Notes under the pieces: generated by a model
What the model was told of the DNA's origin: nothing
Seen by the model: only the letters and a program-made list of their open reading frames with translations
The model's database searches: none
NCBI GenBank assembly: GCA_016788565.1
Contig: JAEUSP010000019.1
Location: forward strand, 112,912 to 176,911
Source of the DNA: Chlorobiota bacterium
Lineage (GTDB): Bacteria > Bacteroidota > Ignavibacteria > OLB7
Length of the DNA stretch: 64,000 bases
Direction: 5' to 3'
Shown here: in pieces, positions 35,858 through 43,253 of the stretch
Numbering within the stretch: the stretch's first letter is position 1
Layout: each line of letters starts with the position of its first letter
Position numbers and translations under genes: made by a program

Positions 35858-36406
35858 ATGACGACCAGTCAAGTAACCGCACTAAAGGCGCACATTGCCT
35901 TGAACGTCAGCAACCTGGCGGAAAGCATCAGCTTCTACGGGAAGTTGTTTGGAATTGAGCCGATGAAACTGCGCAGCAACTACGCCAAGTTCGATGTTGC
36001 CAACCCGCCGCTGAACCTTACGTTGAACCTTACCCTAAACGCCGCCAACGTGAAAGAGCAAGGCGCGCTCTCCCATTTGGGAATCCAAGTGAACACAACC
36101 GACGATGTGTTGAAAATTCGGGAAGAATGGATTGCCGCAGGGTTGCTGACCCGCGACGAAATGGGAACCGCCTGCTGCTACGCCGTGCAGGATAAAACGT
36201 GGGTTCGCGACCCCGACGGGAATGAGTGGGAGGTTTTTGCCGTGCTGGAAGATCACTTGCCGGAACAAACCGCAGCAAGCACAACCTGCTGCGTTTCAAC
36301 AACATCTGGCGTGGCCAGCCAACCAGCAGCCGCAACGGCAACCGAAGCCACGCCATGCTGCACAAAGAAGGATGTCCCCGCCAGCGCAACGTGCTGTGTG
36401 GTGTAG
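35858..36406 (+). CDS. arsI: ArsI/CadI-family glyoxalase-fold protein (C-As lyase candidate)
   Basis: A 182-residue vicinal-oxygen-chelate protein. ArsI breaks the C-As bond of trivalent organoarsenicals using Fe(II). Expected metal ligands are His12 (AHIALNV), His73 (LSHLGIQV) and a Glu in GNEWEVF; the vicinal thiols that hold the arsenical are Cys106-Cys107 in TACCYAVQDKTWVRDPDGN, a strong ArsI/CadI mark. The tail adds three CC pairs (144-145, 167-168, 179-180). Residues 51-60 contain a short LNLTLNLTLN repeat from a 12-base duplication. ATG 35858 was used instead of the open frame from 35765. Whether it acts on organoarsenicals or binds metal only is not provable here. Confidence 0.88.
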   Translation: MTTSQVTALKAHIALNVSNLAESISFYGKLFGIEPMKLRSNYAKFDVANPPLNLTLNLTLNAANVKEQGALSHLGIQVNTTDDVLKIREEWIAAGLLTRDEMGTACCYAVQDKTWVRDPDGNEWEVFAVLEDHLPEQTAASTTCCVSTTSGVASQPAAATATEATPCCTKKDVPASATCCVV

Positions 36407-36440
36407 GCGGCATGGCTGATGAGAGGGAGCAAGAGAAAGG

Positions 36441-36478
36441 AGAAGGGAGCTGACGTATGGGCGGCTCCCTTCTGCATT
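36441..36478 (+). terminator. Hairpin after arsI
   Basis: AGAAGGGAGC (36441-36450) pairs over 10 bp with GCTCCCTTCT (36464-36473), followed by GCATTTTATC. It lies between arsI and the channel gene and could end or attenuate transcription into the channel. Confidence 0.5.
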
Positions 36479-36559
36479 TTATCTTGCCGCTGAGGTGGTG
36501 TACAACCCAAGTTGCTCGGCGCGGATTATTCCCTTTAACACATTCATTCAGAAGAGAGC

Positions 36560-37243
36560 ATGGAAAATTTATCAGAGAATCCAAGCATGGCGGCCGCAAG
36601 CCTTACGCGGCGGGCAGTAATCGAAGGGCTTGGAACGGCGTTTTTGCTGGCCACCATTGTTGGTTCGGGGATGATGGCCCAGCAGTTGGCTGGGGGAAAT
36701 ATGGCGGTTATGCTGCTAGCGGGATCGCTGGCATCGGGGGCCATACTGGTTGTTCTGATTACCGCATTTGGGCCAATCTCCGGCGCATACGTGAACCCCG
36801 TGCTTACACTGGTAGAAGCCTGGAATGGCGCGGTGCGGTGGGGTGATGTTCCGGCCTACATCGCCGCCCAATTTGTTGGCGGTTTTGCCGGGGTTGCCCT
36901 GGCCAACCTGATGTTCCAGCACCCAGCGTTGATGATTGCACAGAACGAACATTCCGGAATGGCACAGTTGCTTGGCGAGTTTGTGGCAACCTTTGGGCTG
37001 ATTACGGTGATACTGGGCACCCAGCGTCATCGCCCCGATAGGATTCCGACGGTTGTGGGGCTGTACATTCTTGCTGCTTCCTGGTTCACCTCCAGCACCT
37101 CCTTTGCCAACCCCGCCGTGACGCTGGCACGCATCGCCACCGACACCCTTACCGGAATTCGCCCGGCCGATGTTCCTGGATTTATCGCTGCCCAAGTTCT
37201 TGGCGGCGCGGCTGCGTTGCTGCTGTTTGGGAAAAGGAAGTAG
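36560..37243 (+). CDS. Aquaporin/aquaglyceroporin-family channel in the ars locus
   Basis: A 227-residue MIP-family channel with six predicted helices and two half-helices. The paired pore motifs are NPV near residue 79 (GAYVNPVLTL) and NPA near 184 (SFANPAVTLAR). MIP proteins with relaxed motifs in ars operons (AqpS type, known in Sinorhizobium) carry arsenite or methylarsenite out of, or into, the cell. Placement 153 bases after arsI on the same strand supports such a role, though a hairpin stands between them. No ArsB or Acr3 pump is seen. It may instead be an ordinary MIP channel. Confidence 0.8.
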   Translation: MENLSENPSMAAASLTRRAVIEGLGTAFLLATIVGSGMMAQQLAGGNMAVMLLAGSLASGAILVVLITAFGPISGAYVNPVLTLVEAWNGAVRWGDVPAYIAAQFVGGFAGVALANLMFQHPALMIAQNEHSGMAQLLGEFVATFGLITVILGTQRHRPDRIPTVVGLYILAASWFTSSTSFANPAVTLARIATDTLTGIRPADVPGFIAAQVLGGAAALLLFGKRK

Positions 37244-37359
37244 CAACTGAAAAAAAACTTCTACTCTGCCTTCAATTTTCTCCGTTTCTCTCTGGCGGTC
37301 TGTGCCGTATATTCGGGCAAGCATCAATCCGTTTTTCTCTCCATCAACGTAATCCTGCC

Positions 37360-40188
37360 ATGAACCGACTGCCACTTCTGCTGCTCCCAACGCTTCTGCT
37401 TGCTTTTTGCTCGATTGCCAATGCCCAACAGAGTGCGCCATTGGCCACGCTTGATGGGGGGAAGTTTTTCACCAACATATCCCCCCAATGGCAAAGGGGT
37501 GCGCGAATGCCCACATCCAAATATCTGGCAATCCGCGCCGATGCTGAAAGCACATTGCTGCAAGCCCCCGACCGCCTGCAACTCACCAATTTTCCAATCA
37601 CACCAGCGTTCAACGGGAACCTTCAGTTGCAACGCCGACGTTCGGTGGTGGATGCCGCCACAAAATTTGTTGTGGCAACCCCAACCGGCGATGTTCTGAC
37701 CGACGGCCCGCAAGTGGCACTGTTTACCGGAACCGTTGAAGGCGCGCCGGGGTCGAAAGTCTGGCTGACCTACGAAGCCAACACCAACCAGATGCTGACG
37801 GTGATTGAGTATCCCGACGGCACTGCCTACATGATTGGCCCAAATGTTGGGAAGCAAATGGGAATCGCCGACCACGTGATGGTGGCCACCAACCAGATGT
37901 ACATCCCCGCCGGCAACTTCGTCTGCGGAACGGTGGAGGAAATGGGCGCGCTTCCGCCAATCCCGCCAGCACCGATGACCGCCGATCTGCTTGCCGCAAA
38001 AAATATCTTGGAGGTTGAGCTTGCCGTGGAAACCGACAGTGAGTTCTTCACCGCTACCGGCGGGACCGTTGCCAAAGCGCAAGCCTACGCGGTGGCGATG
38101 TACGCGGTGGTCAGCAGCATCTACGAGGATGAGGCGCACATCACCATCCGAATCCCCTGGATGAAAACCTGGACCAACTCACCCGCCGACCCCTACGGCG
38201 TGAAAGGCGATCCCTTTGCCCTGCGCGACAAAGCCGGGCCATACTGGAAGGAGAATTACAGCAACGTCCAGCGGGACATTTTCCAAGTGGTCACCTCACT
38301 CAGTTTTGGCGGTGGCGGGTATGGATACTTCGAGGCACTGTGCGGCAAAACGCCCGACAAAGATTACAGCGTGATCTCCGTCCAGGCCAGCAACCCGCTT
38401 CCAACCTACGGCTTCAGCTACGACGTGTACATTGCCGCGCACGAAATCGGCCACAACTTCAACGCGCCACACAGCCACAACTGCTACTGGGGCGCGCCGA
38501 TTGACACCTGCGTTGTGGATGAAGGCATAGAAGGAAAATGCCTTCCCGCAGGGCAACAGAAAAAACCAAACCCGGGATCACTGATGAGCTACTGCGGCGG
38601 AACCAACAACGACGCAGGGCTTGGCTACACGCTTCGGATGACCTTCCTTCCGCAAGTTGCCGCACTGATACGCCAAACTGCCGAAGCCGCAAGCTGCATC
38701 AGCCAACCAGCAACGGCGCGGGTGATGTTGCTGAACCCACATGGCGAGGAGAGCTACGATGCCGGAACAGCCGCGCAAGTGCGGTGGCGGTCGTCGGGGG
38801 TGGAGAACGTCACGCTGGAGTACAGCAGCAACAACGGAGCCGATTGGACCTTGATTGCCGCCAACCTTCCGGCTGCCGACGAAAGCTACAACTGGACCCT
38901 TCCGCAAATCTGCTCGCCAACAATGCGGGTGCGGATCAGCAACAGCGCAAACCCGGCGGTTGCCGATACCACACTGAAAACATTCAGCATTGTGCAGAAC
39001 GATGCCAGCGGGCTGGTGCTCTACTATCCGTTCAACGGTAACTCACGCGATGAAGCTGGCTGCGGTTACTACCCCGCTTCCGGCAACGCAACGCTTGCCC
39101 CCGACCGGCTTGGGAACGCAAACAGTGCCTACGCTTTCAACGGAAGCTCCTCACTCTCGGCTCCGGATTACATCTCCAACTTCACCACGTTCACTGCCAG
39201 TTATTGGTTCAAGTTGGATAACACCACGGGGATTCAAGCAATGGTGGGGCAGAACTGGGAAGTGGATGCCATGTTCTTCACCTACAGTTGGGATGGAAGG
39301 TTGGGGATTGCCGCCTATTTCAACGGAAGCGGCACACCGTTCCAAGCATGGGGGCCAAACCTGGCGGCCAACAAGTGGTATCACGCCGCGTTTGTCTATG
39401 ATGGCGCGGCAATGAAAATCTATTTGGATGGAGTGCAAGTTGCCAGCGAACCCCAGGCGGGAACATTGGTGACAGCCAAAGCCCCGCTGTTTGTTGGCGC
39501 GCGCGGGACAACCGAGTACACGAAAGGGACGATTGATGAAGTCCGCATCTACCGCAGGGCGTTAAGTGGGGAGGAAATTCTAGCTCAATCGAAAGAAGGG
39601 GCTGTTGCCCCGGCCGCGCCCGCACTGCTTCTGCCGCCGAACAGCGCGGCAAACCAACCAAGCGCGGTGCAGCTTCAGTGGCAAAGCAGCAGCACGGCTT
39701 CGGCATACCACGCCCAGGTTGCGGCCAACGATAATTTCACCGGAACGCTTGTGCTGGATAACAATGCCATTGCAGGAACTTCGCAAACCGTCAGCGGCCT
39801 TATCCCCAACACCCAGTACTACTGGCACGTTGCGGCAAAAAACAGTGTTGGAACAGGGCCGTGGTCAACCGTGTTCAACTTCAGCACGGCCGGGTTTAGT
39901 GGGGTGGAGCAATCGGCCACGGCAAACGGCGCAACGCTAAGATCGGCAACGATTGACCCGCGCAGCAACACCGGAGCGGTGAACATCCATTTATCCACCT
40001 CACACAATTTGGCCGTAAAACTGTACGACCTCACAGGCCGCCCAGTAGTGATGGTGGCAGTAGGCCAGCGTGAAGCCGGGAACCACACCCTGCGGTTCGA
40101 TGCAGCGGGGCTTCCGTCCGGCAGCTACTTCTGTGTGGTGGATGTTGACGGCCAACAGCTTGTGCGGAAAGTGGTGGTGGCACGGTAG
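37360..40188 (+). CDS. Secreted metzincin (reprolysin-like) protease with LamG, FN3 and T9SS domains
   Basis: A 942-residue exported zinc protease. Signal peptide residues 1-23 (CSIANAQ). The catalytic domain (about 210-440) has HEIGHNFNAPH at about 361-371, the HExxHxxxxxH zinc motif, and a Met-turn in GSLMSYCGG near 407. Residues about 470-540 are a beta-sandwich. About 548-755 is a laminin-G/concanavalin-like domain (GLVLYYPFNGNSRDEAGC, then ASYWFKLDNT), about 760-845 a fibronectin III domain (HAQVAANDNFTG), and the last 80 residues the T9SS sorting domain (VKLYDLTGRPVVMV, LPSGSYFCVV). Likely digests extracellular proteins while bound to glycans or the surface. Confidence 0.9.
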   Translation: MNRLPLLLLPTLLLAFCSIANAQQSAPLATLDGGKFFTNISPQWQRGARMPTSKYLAIRADAESTLLQAPDRLQLTNFPITPAFNGNLQLQRRRSVVDAATKFVVATPTGDVLTDGPQVALFTGTVEGAPGSKVWLTYEANTNQMLTVIEYPDGTAYMIGPNVGKQMGIADHVMVATNQMYIPAGNFVCGTVEEMGALPPIPPAPMTADLLAAKNILEVELAVETDSEFFTATGGTVAKAQAYAVAMYAVVSSIYEDEAHITIRIPWMKTWTNSPADPYGVKGDPFALRDKAGPYWKENYSNVQRDIFQVVTSLSFGGGGYGYFEALCGKTPDKDYSVISVQASNPLPTYGFSYDVYIAAHEIGHNFNAPHSHNCYWGAPIDTCVVDEGIEGKCLPAGQQKKPNPGSLMSYCGGTNNDAGLGYTLRMTFLPQVAALIRQTAEAASCISQPATARVMLLNPHGEESYDAGTAAQVRWRSSGVENVTLEYSSNNGADWTLIAANLPAADESYNWTLPQICSPTMRVRISNSANPAVADTTLKTFSIVQNDASGLVLYYPFNGNSRDEAGCGYYPASGNATLAPDRLGNANSAYAFNGSSSLSAPDYISNFTTFTASYWFKLDNTTGIQAMVGQNWEVDAMFFTYSWDGRLGIAAYFNGSGTPFQAWGPNLAANKWYHAAFVYDGAAMKIYLDGVQVASEPQAGTLVTAKAPLFVGARGTTEYTKGTIDEVRIYRRALSGEEILAQSKEGAVAPAAPALLLPPNSAANQPSAVQLQWQSSSTASAYHAQVAANDNFTGTLVLDNNAIAGTSQTVSGLIPNTQYYWHVAAKNSVGTGPWSTVFNFSTAGFSGVEQSATANGATLRSATIDPRSNTGAVNIHLSTSHNLAVKLYDLTGRPVVMVAVGQREAGNHTLRFDAAGLPSGSYFCVVDVDGQQLVRKVVVAR

Positions 40189-40355
40189 GGTTGTTCAGTC
40201 ATGGCCAGAACTGGTTGGATAGCCCAGTAGCTGGTGGAAGAATGGCTGATGTGAGTGATGCAACGCTGTCACACATCCGGGGTTAGAAATCAACACTGCC
40301 TATTGTCATCGCCAAAAGCGGTAGCGATAGGCAGTGCAGCATAAAAAACTCATCA

Positions 40356-41240
40356 ATGATGTTTCCAATGTTTGGCATATCCCCTGTTGTTCTTATCACC
40401 GGCGCAAGCAGCGGAATTGGGCGTGCGTTGGCGTTGCGGCTTGCCCAAAACGGTGCGCGGCTTGCCATAGTTGCCCGCCGCGCCGAACTTCTTGCAGAAG
40501 TGGCCAGCGAAATTGAAGCCACCGGCGGCACCGCAATTCCGCTGGTCTGCGATGTCACCAAGCCAGACCAATTTGAAGCCGCGGTTGCCGAAACGATTGC
40601 TCGGTTTGGCGAGCTTCATGTGCTGGTGAACAACGCCGGCCGTGGCAACAACGCCTACATCCACGACACACCCAACAATCAGTTAGAAAGCATCTTCCGG
40701 GTAAATGTTTTTTCGCTGTGGTATGGCACTGCGGCGGCGTTGCGCCACATGATCCCGCTGGGGCGTGGGCAGATTATCAACGTTGCCTCGGTAGCGGGAA
40801 AAATTGGCTTCCCCGGGAACGCTGCTTACGTGGCCGCAAAACACGCCACCGTTGGATTCACCCGGGCACTGCGCGCCGAGCTTGCCGGAACCGGGGTGAT
40901 TGCCACAACCATCATCGCCGCCGGAACCCTGACCGATTGGGCAACCGTTGCCGAGGGTGGCCCAATGTTGGAACTGTTCAACTACGAACGGGAGCGGGGC
41001 GGCGAGCTTGCCGAACAGATGGGGCGCACGCTTCCCCCAGCAATTCCACTGCTTACTGCCGATTGCGTTGCCAGCGAAATCGCTAACGCCATTGGCAACC
41101 CCGCACCAGAGTTGTACACCCACCCAGGCTTGCGCGATTGGGTGCTGGAGTACGAAACGAACCAAGAATCAGCCGAGCAGAAATTGGAGCCATTTTGGCT
41201 GGCAAATCGGGAGGGGTATGAACGGGGAACGGGCGGTTGA
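40356..41240 (+). CDS. Short-chain dehydrogenase/reductase
   Basis: A 294-residue classical SDR. The cofactor motif TGASSGIGRALALRLAQ is at about 15-31, NNAGRGNNAY follows near 90, and the catalytic Tyr158/Lys162 pair lies in NAAYVAAKHATVGFT with the Ser in INVASVAGKIG. An Arg in the ARRAEL segment suggests NADP(H). The C-terminal 70 residues are longer than usual and end near ESAEQKLEPFWLANRE. Substrate not predictable. Three ATG codons start within 12 bases (40356, 40359, 40368); the first is used. It stands alone between the protease and the DinB-like gene. Confidence 0.88.
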   Translation: MMFPMFGISPVVLITGASSGIGRALALRLAQNGARLAIVARRAELLAEVASEIEATGGTAIPLVCDVTKPDQFEAAVAETIARFGELHVLVNNAGRGNNAYIHDTPNNQLESIFRVNVFSLWYGTAAALRHMIPLGRGQIINVASVAGKIGFPGNAAYVAAKHATVGFTRALRAELAGTGVIATTIIAAGTLTDWATVAEGGPMLELFNYERERGGELAEQMGRTLPPAIPLLTADCVASEIANAIGNPAPELYTHPGLRDWVLEYETNQESAEQKLEPFWLANREGYERGTGG

Positions 41241-41341
41241 TGAATAGGCTCCATCAACCCACGTAGCTTGAAAAAACGGAGCCACGAAACACAGGTTTTC
41301 GCTGCTCTGTGAGGCTAACGCAGCATCATATACTCCAAGAA

Positions 41342-41425
41342 TGGTTTGCGAAAGACCTAGCCGTTGTCATTCCCGCGAAAGCGGGAATCCATACCATACA
41401 TAGCTGAGTAGAGTTTCGCAAACCA
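41342..41425. repeat. MITE-like palindromic element with inner REP-type hairpin
   Basis: TGGTTTGCGAAA (41342-41353) is repeated inverted as TTTCGCAAACCA (41414-41425). Inside lies ATTCCCGC-GAAA-GCGGGAAT (41369-41388), a perfect 8-bp hairpin with a GAAA loop, the common REP-like 'GTCATTCCCGCGAAAGCGGG' type found in many genomes. The element is 84 bases in an untranslated gap before the DinB-like gene. Such units are usually moved by a transposase encoded elsewhere. Confidence 0.6.
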
Positions 41426-41472
41426 ATTTCATCTGAGTATAACAACCACAATTTTGCGGTGACACAACTTCC

Positions 41473-41976
41473 ATGGAACATCTCTTTCAATCAGTACTCC
41501 GTTCCCAATACTCCGCTGCGTTGCGCATGTTGGAGCAGGCAATCCGGCAATGCCCTGCCGAGCTTTGGGATGACGACCACTACGGCAATCGTTTCTGGCA
41601 TATCAGCTACCACGTCTTGTTCTACACCCACCTCTATTTGGCTCCCACCGAGCAAGATTTTGTCCCCTGGGAACAGGGGCGCGAGAATCAGCAGTTTTTG
41701 GGGCCGCTCCTTTGGCCGCCACACACCCCTCCAGACCTCAGCAACCCCTACACGCCGGAAGCAGTGTTAGAGTATTTAGCACTGGTTGAGCAGCAGGTTG
41801 GGCCACGACTTCAGGCCGAAAAATTCGATGTTGAATCGGGGTTCTATTGGCTATCGTTCAATCGGGCCGAACTCCATCTGTACAACCTTCGCCACCTTCA
41901 GCACCACACCGGGCAGCTGATTGAACGCTTGCGCGAAGCCACCGGGCAAGGGGTGGATTGGGTGGGGAAGGGGTAA
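41473..41976 (+). CDS. DinB-like domain protein
   Basis: A 167-residue four-helix-bundle protein of the DinB/YfiT superfamily. The His residues that bind a metal are in FWHISYHVLFYTHLYL and, near the C-terminus, RHLQHHTGQLIERLRE, the arrangement of the family. Many members are thiol-dependent transferases (bacillithiol, mycothiol); the substrate here is unknown. The start ATG 41473 lies 48 bases past the MITE-like element. Convergent with the Gmad2/GerMN lipoprotein gene with only 8 bases between stops. Confidence 0.8.
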   Translation: MEHLFQSVLRSQYSAALRMLEQAIRQCPAELWDDDHYGNRFWHISYHVLFYTHLYLAPTEQDFVPWEQGRENQQFLGPLLWPPHTPPDLSNPYTPEAVLEYLALVEQQVGPRLQAEKFDVESGFYWLSFNRAELHLYNLRHLQHHTGQLIERLREATGQGVDWVGKG

Positions 41977-41984
41977 GCCCGGAA

Positions 41985-42884
41985 TCACGGCTCCAACACC
42001 TCCTCCTCCTTCCCTTCCACCTGAATGATAACCGATTGGACGGAGGGGAACTGGAACAACGTCCGCTCAATTTGGGCGCGGATTGCTTCGGCGCGGCAGG
42101 CCCCGGCCGAGCTTCGCAGTTGGCTGCTAAAATTGGCCACCGCCACCCCGTTCGTGATTCGGATTCCGCGCAGCACCACTCCGCGCGGAAGCTCGGTTAC
42201 GTAGCCAGCTTCGCGGTCGCTGCTGGTGGGGCCGGCAAGAAGTTCTTTCAGTGCGTGCTCGGCCACCGCTGGCGATTGGCCACGGGGGCGTTCTACCGAG
42301 AAGACGTTGCGGCAATCGCCGTTGCCGTTCATGGCTGAGTTGGTGAAAAACACCCGAACCGTTGCTCCATCGGTTGCGGTTGCTGGCTGGCCCCGCACCG
42401 CAATCGGAATTTTCACAACGTCCACCGGGCGGCCATCACGGGCGGAGAACTGGAACACCTCCACCGTTGCGCGTCCGGTATAATTTCGCGGCAACGTCAC
42501 CTCGGTGGTAAATGGGTTCATGGTTCCCACATCGCCAACGGCCATCAGATTTCCTTCGGCCACCTGCTCCCCTCGTTCGCCAACCACACGGTAGTTCACG
42601 GTGTTTTCAAACGTGCGCGCTTCCCCTTTCAGCACAAACCCGCCCAGCACTTTCTGATCGCGCGCTGGCAGCTCCACCGTGATGTTTGGCCCGGTGTGCG
42701 TTGGCGGTTTTTCTGGAGCCGAAGTCCCCGTTTCGGCAGGCGCGGTGGCGGTTTGCTTCGGTTGCTTCCCGGTGGGTGCAGTGCGGTCGCCGCCGCAGGA
42801 GGTGATGAATAGCAAGCAAAGCACCACCAACCAGTGGCAGCGCGGGGGAAGGGTTATGTGCGGCATACTTGTTCTGTTGTTCAT
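41985..42884 (-). CDS. Lipoprotein with Gmad2 and GerMN domains
   Basis: A 299-residue lipoprotein. The signal ends LCLLFITSCGGDRT, with the acceptor Cys at about 30. After a Pro/Thr-rich spacer, residues 70-165 form a Gmad2 immunoglobulin-like domain (VELPARDQKVLGGFVLKGE, then FTTEVTLPRNYTGRATVE). Residues about 175-299 are a GerMN domain (RVFFTNSAMNG, AVAEHALKELLAGPTSSD, NFSSQLRSS). The same pair occurs in spore germination proteins GerM and in lipoproteins of non-sporing bacteria, so no spore function is implied; peptidoglycan or envelope binding is the likely role. Start may be ATG 42866 instead. Divergent from the envelope pair at 43254. Confidence 0.82.
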   Translation of the reverse strand: MNNRTSMPHITLPPRCHWLVVLCLLFITSCGGDRTAPTGKQPKQTATAPAETGTSAPEKPPTHTGPNITVELPARDQKVLGGFVLKGEARTFENTVNYRVVGERGEQVAEGNLMAVGDVGTMNPFTTEVTLPRNYTGRATVEVFQFSARDGRPVDVVKIPIAVRGQPATATDGATVRVFFTNSAMNGNGDCRNVFSVERPRGQSPAVAEHALKELLAGPTSSDREAGYVTELPRGVVLRGIRITNGVAVANFSSQLRSSAGACRAEAIRAQIERTLFQFPSVQSVIIQVEGKEEEVLEP

Positions 42885-43253
42885 CGTGGCTGTTCAGATG
42901 CGGTTCGGCGGGGTGATGCTTTGGCGAGTGAGTAACTCCGAACTAAACGGTGATGTCAGGATCATCTCCCCCCTCTCTTCTTTCTGCTTCTCTGTGTCCT
43001 CTGTGCCTCTGTGGTTTTTCCTTTTGGCGAAGAAGAGAATGAACCACAGAGACACAGAGAGCACAGAGGGAAGAAAGAGAGGAAAAAGAGAGTTGGAGTA
43101 GCATCGTTCACGAAATCTATTTTGAGCCTCCAATTTTTTTTGATTTCGCTCGCAAACTCTACTCTCCCCCATTGGTGGTTAGCGGAACAATTGCAAGATT
43201 GTAGGTGTTTCACACCCCGCACCCCAAAACTGAATCGGCCCAAAGCTACACAC
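42885..43253. other. 369-base divergent intergenic region
   Basis: Lies between the lipoprotein and the envelope pair. The frame starting at 43011 is open into the envelope gene but has no coding character. Most of the region is taken up by a long imperfect inverted repeat (listed separately). No promoter is evident. Confidence 0.5.
42970..43091. repeat. Long imperfect inverted repeat (CTCTGTG type)
   Basis: The left arm at 42970-43019 contains CTCTGTGCCTCTGTGGTT and the right arm at 43041-43091 contains AACCACAGAGACACAGAGAG. Reverse-complementing the right arm gives an about 50-base match with several mismatches, so the region can fold into a long cruciform or hairpin with a 20-base centre. 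AACCACAGAGACACAGAG repeats recur across environmental bacterial genomes. It may be a mobile palindrome or a transcript stabiliser. Confidence 0.65.

Noticed and set aside
41369..41388. Possible CRISPR repeat (palindrome ATTCCCGC-GAAA-GCGGGAAT)
   Set aside because: Only one copy and no regularly spaced repeats; it fits a REP-type hairpin in a larger element. No cas gene was seen anywhere in the window.
43011..43253. 81-codon N-terminal extension of the envelope protein
   Set aside because: The extension is formed by the inverted repeat sequence and lacks a signal peptide, while ATG 43254 gives one.
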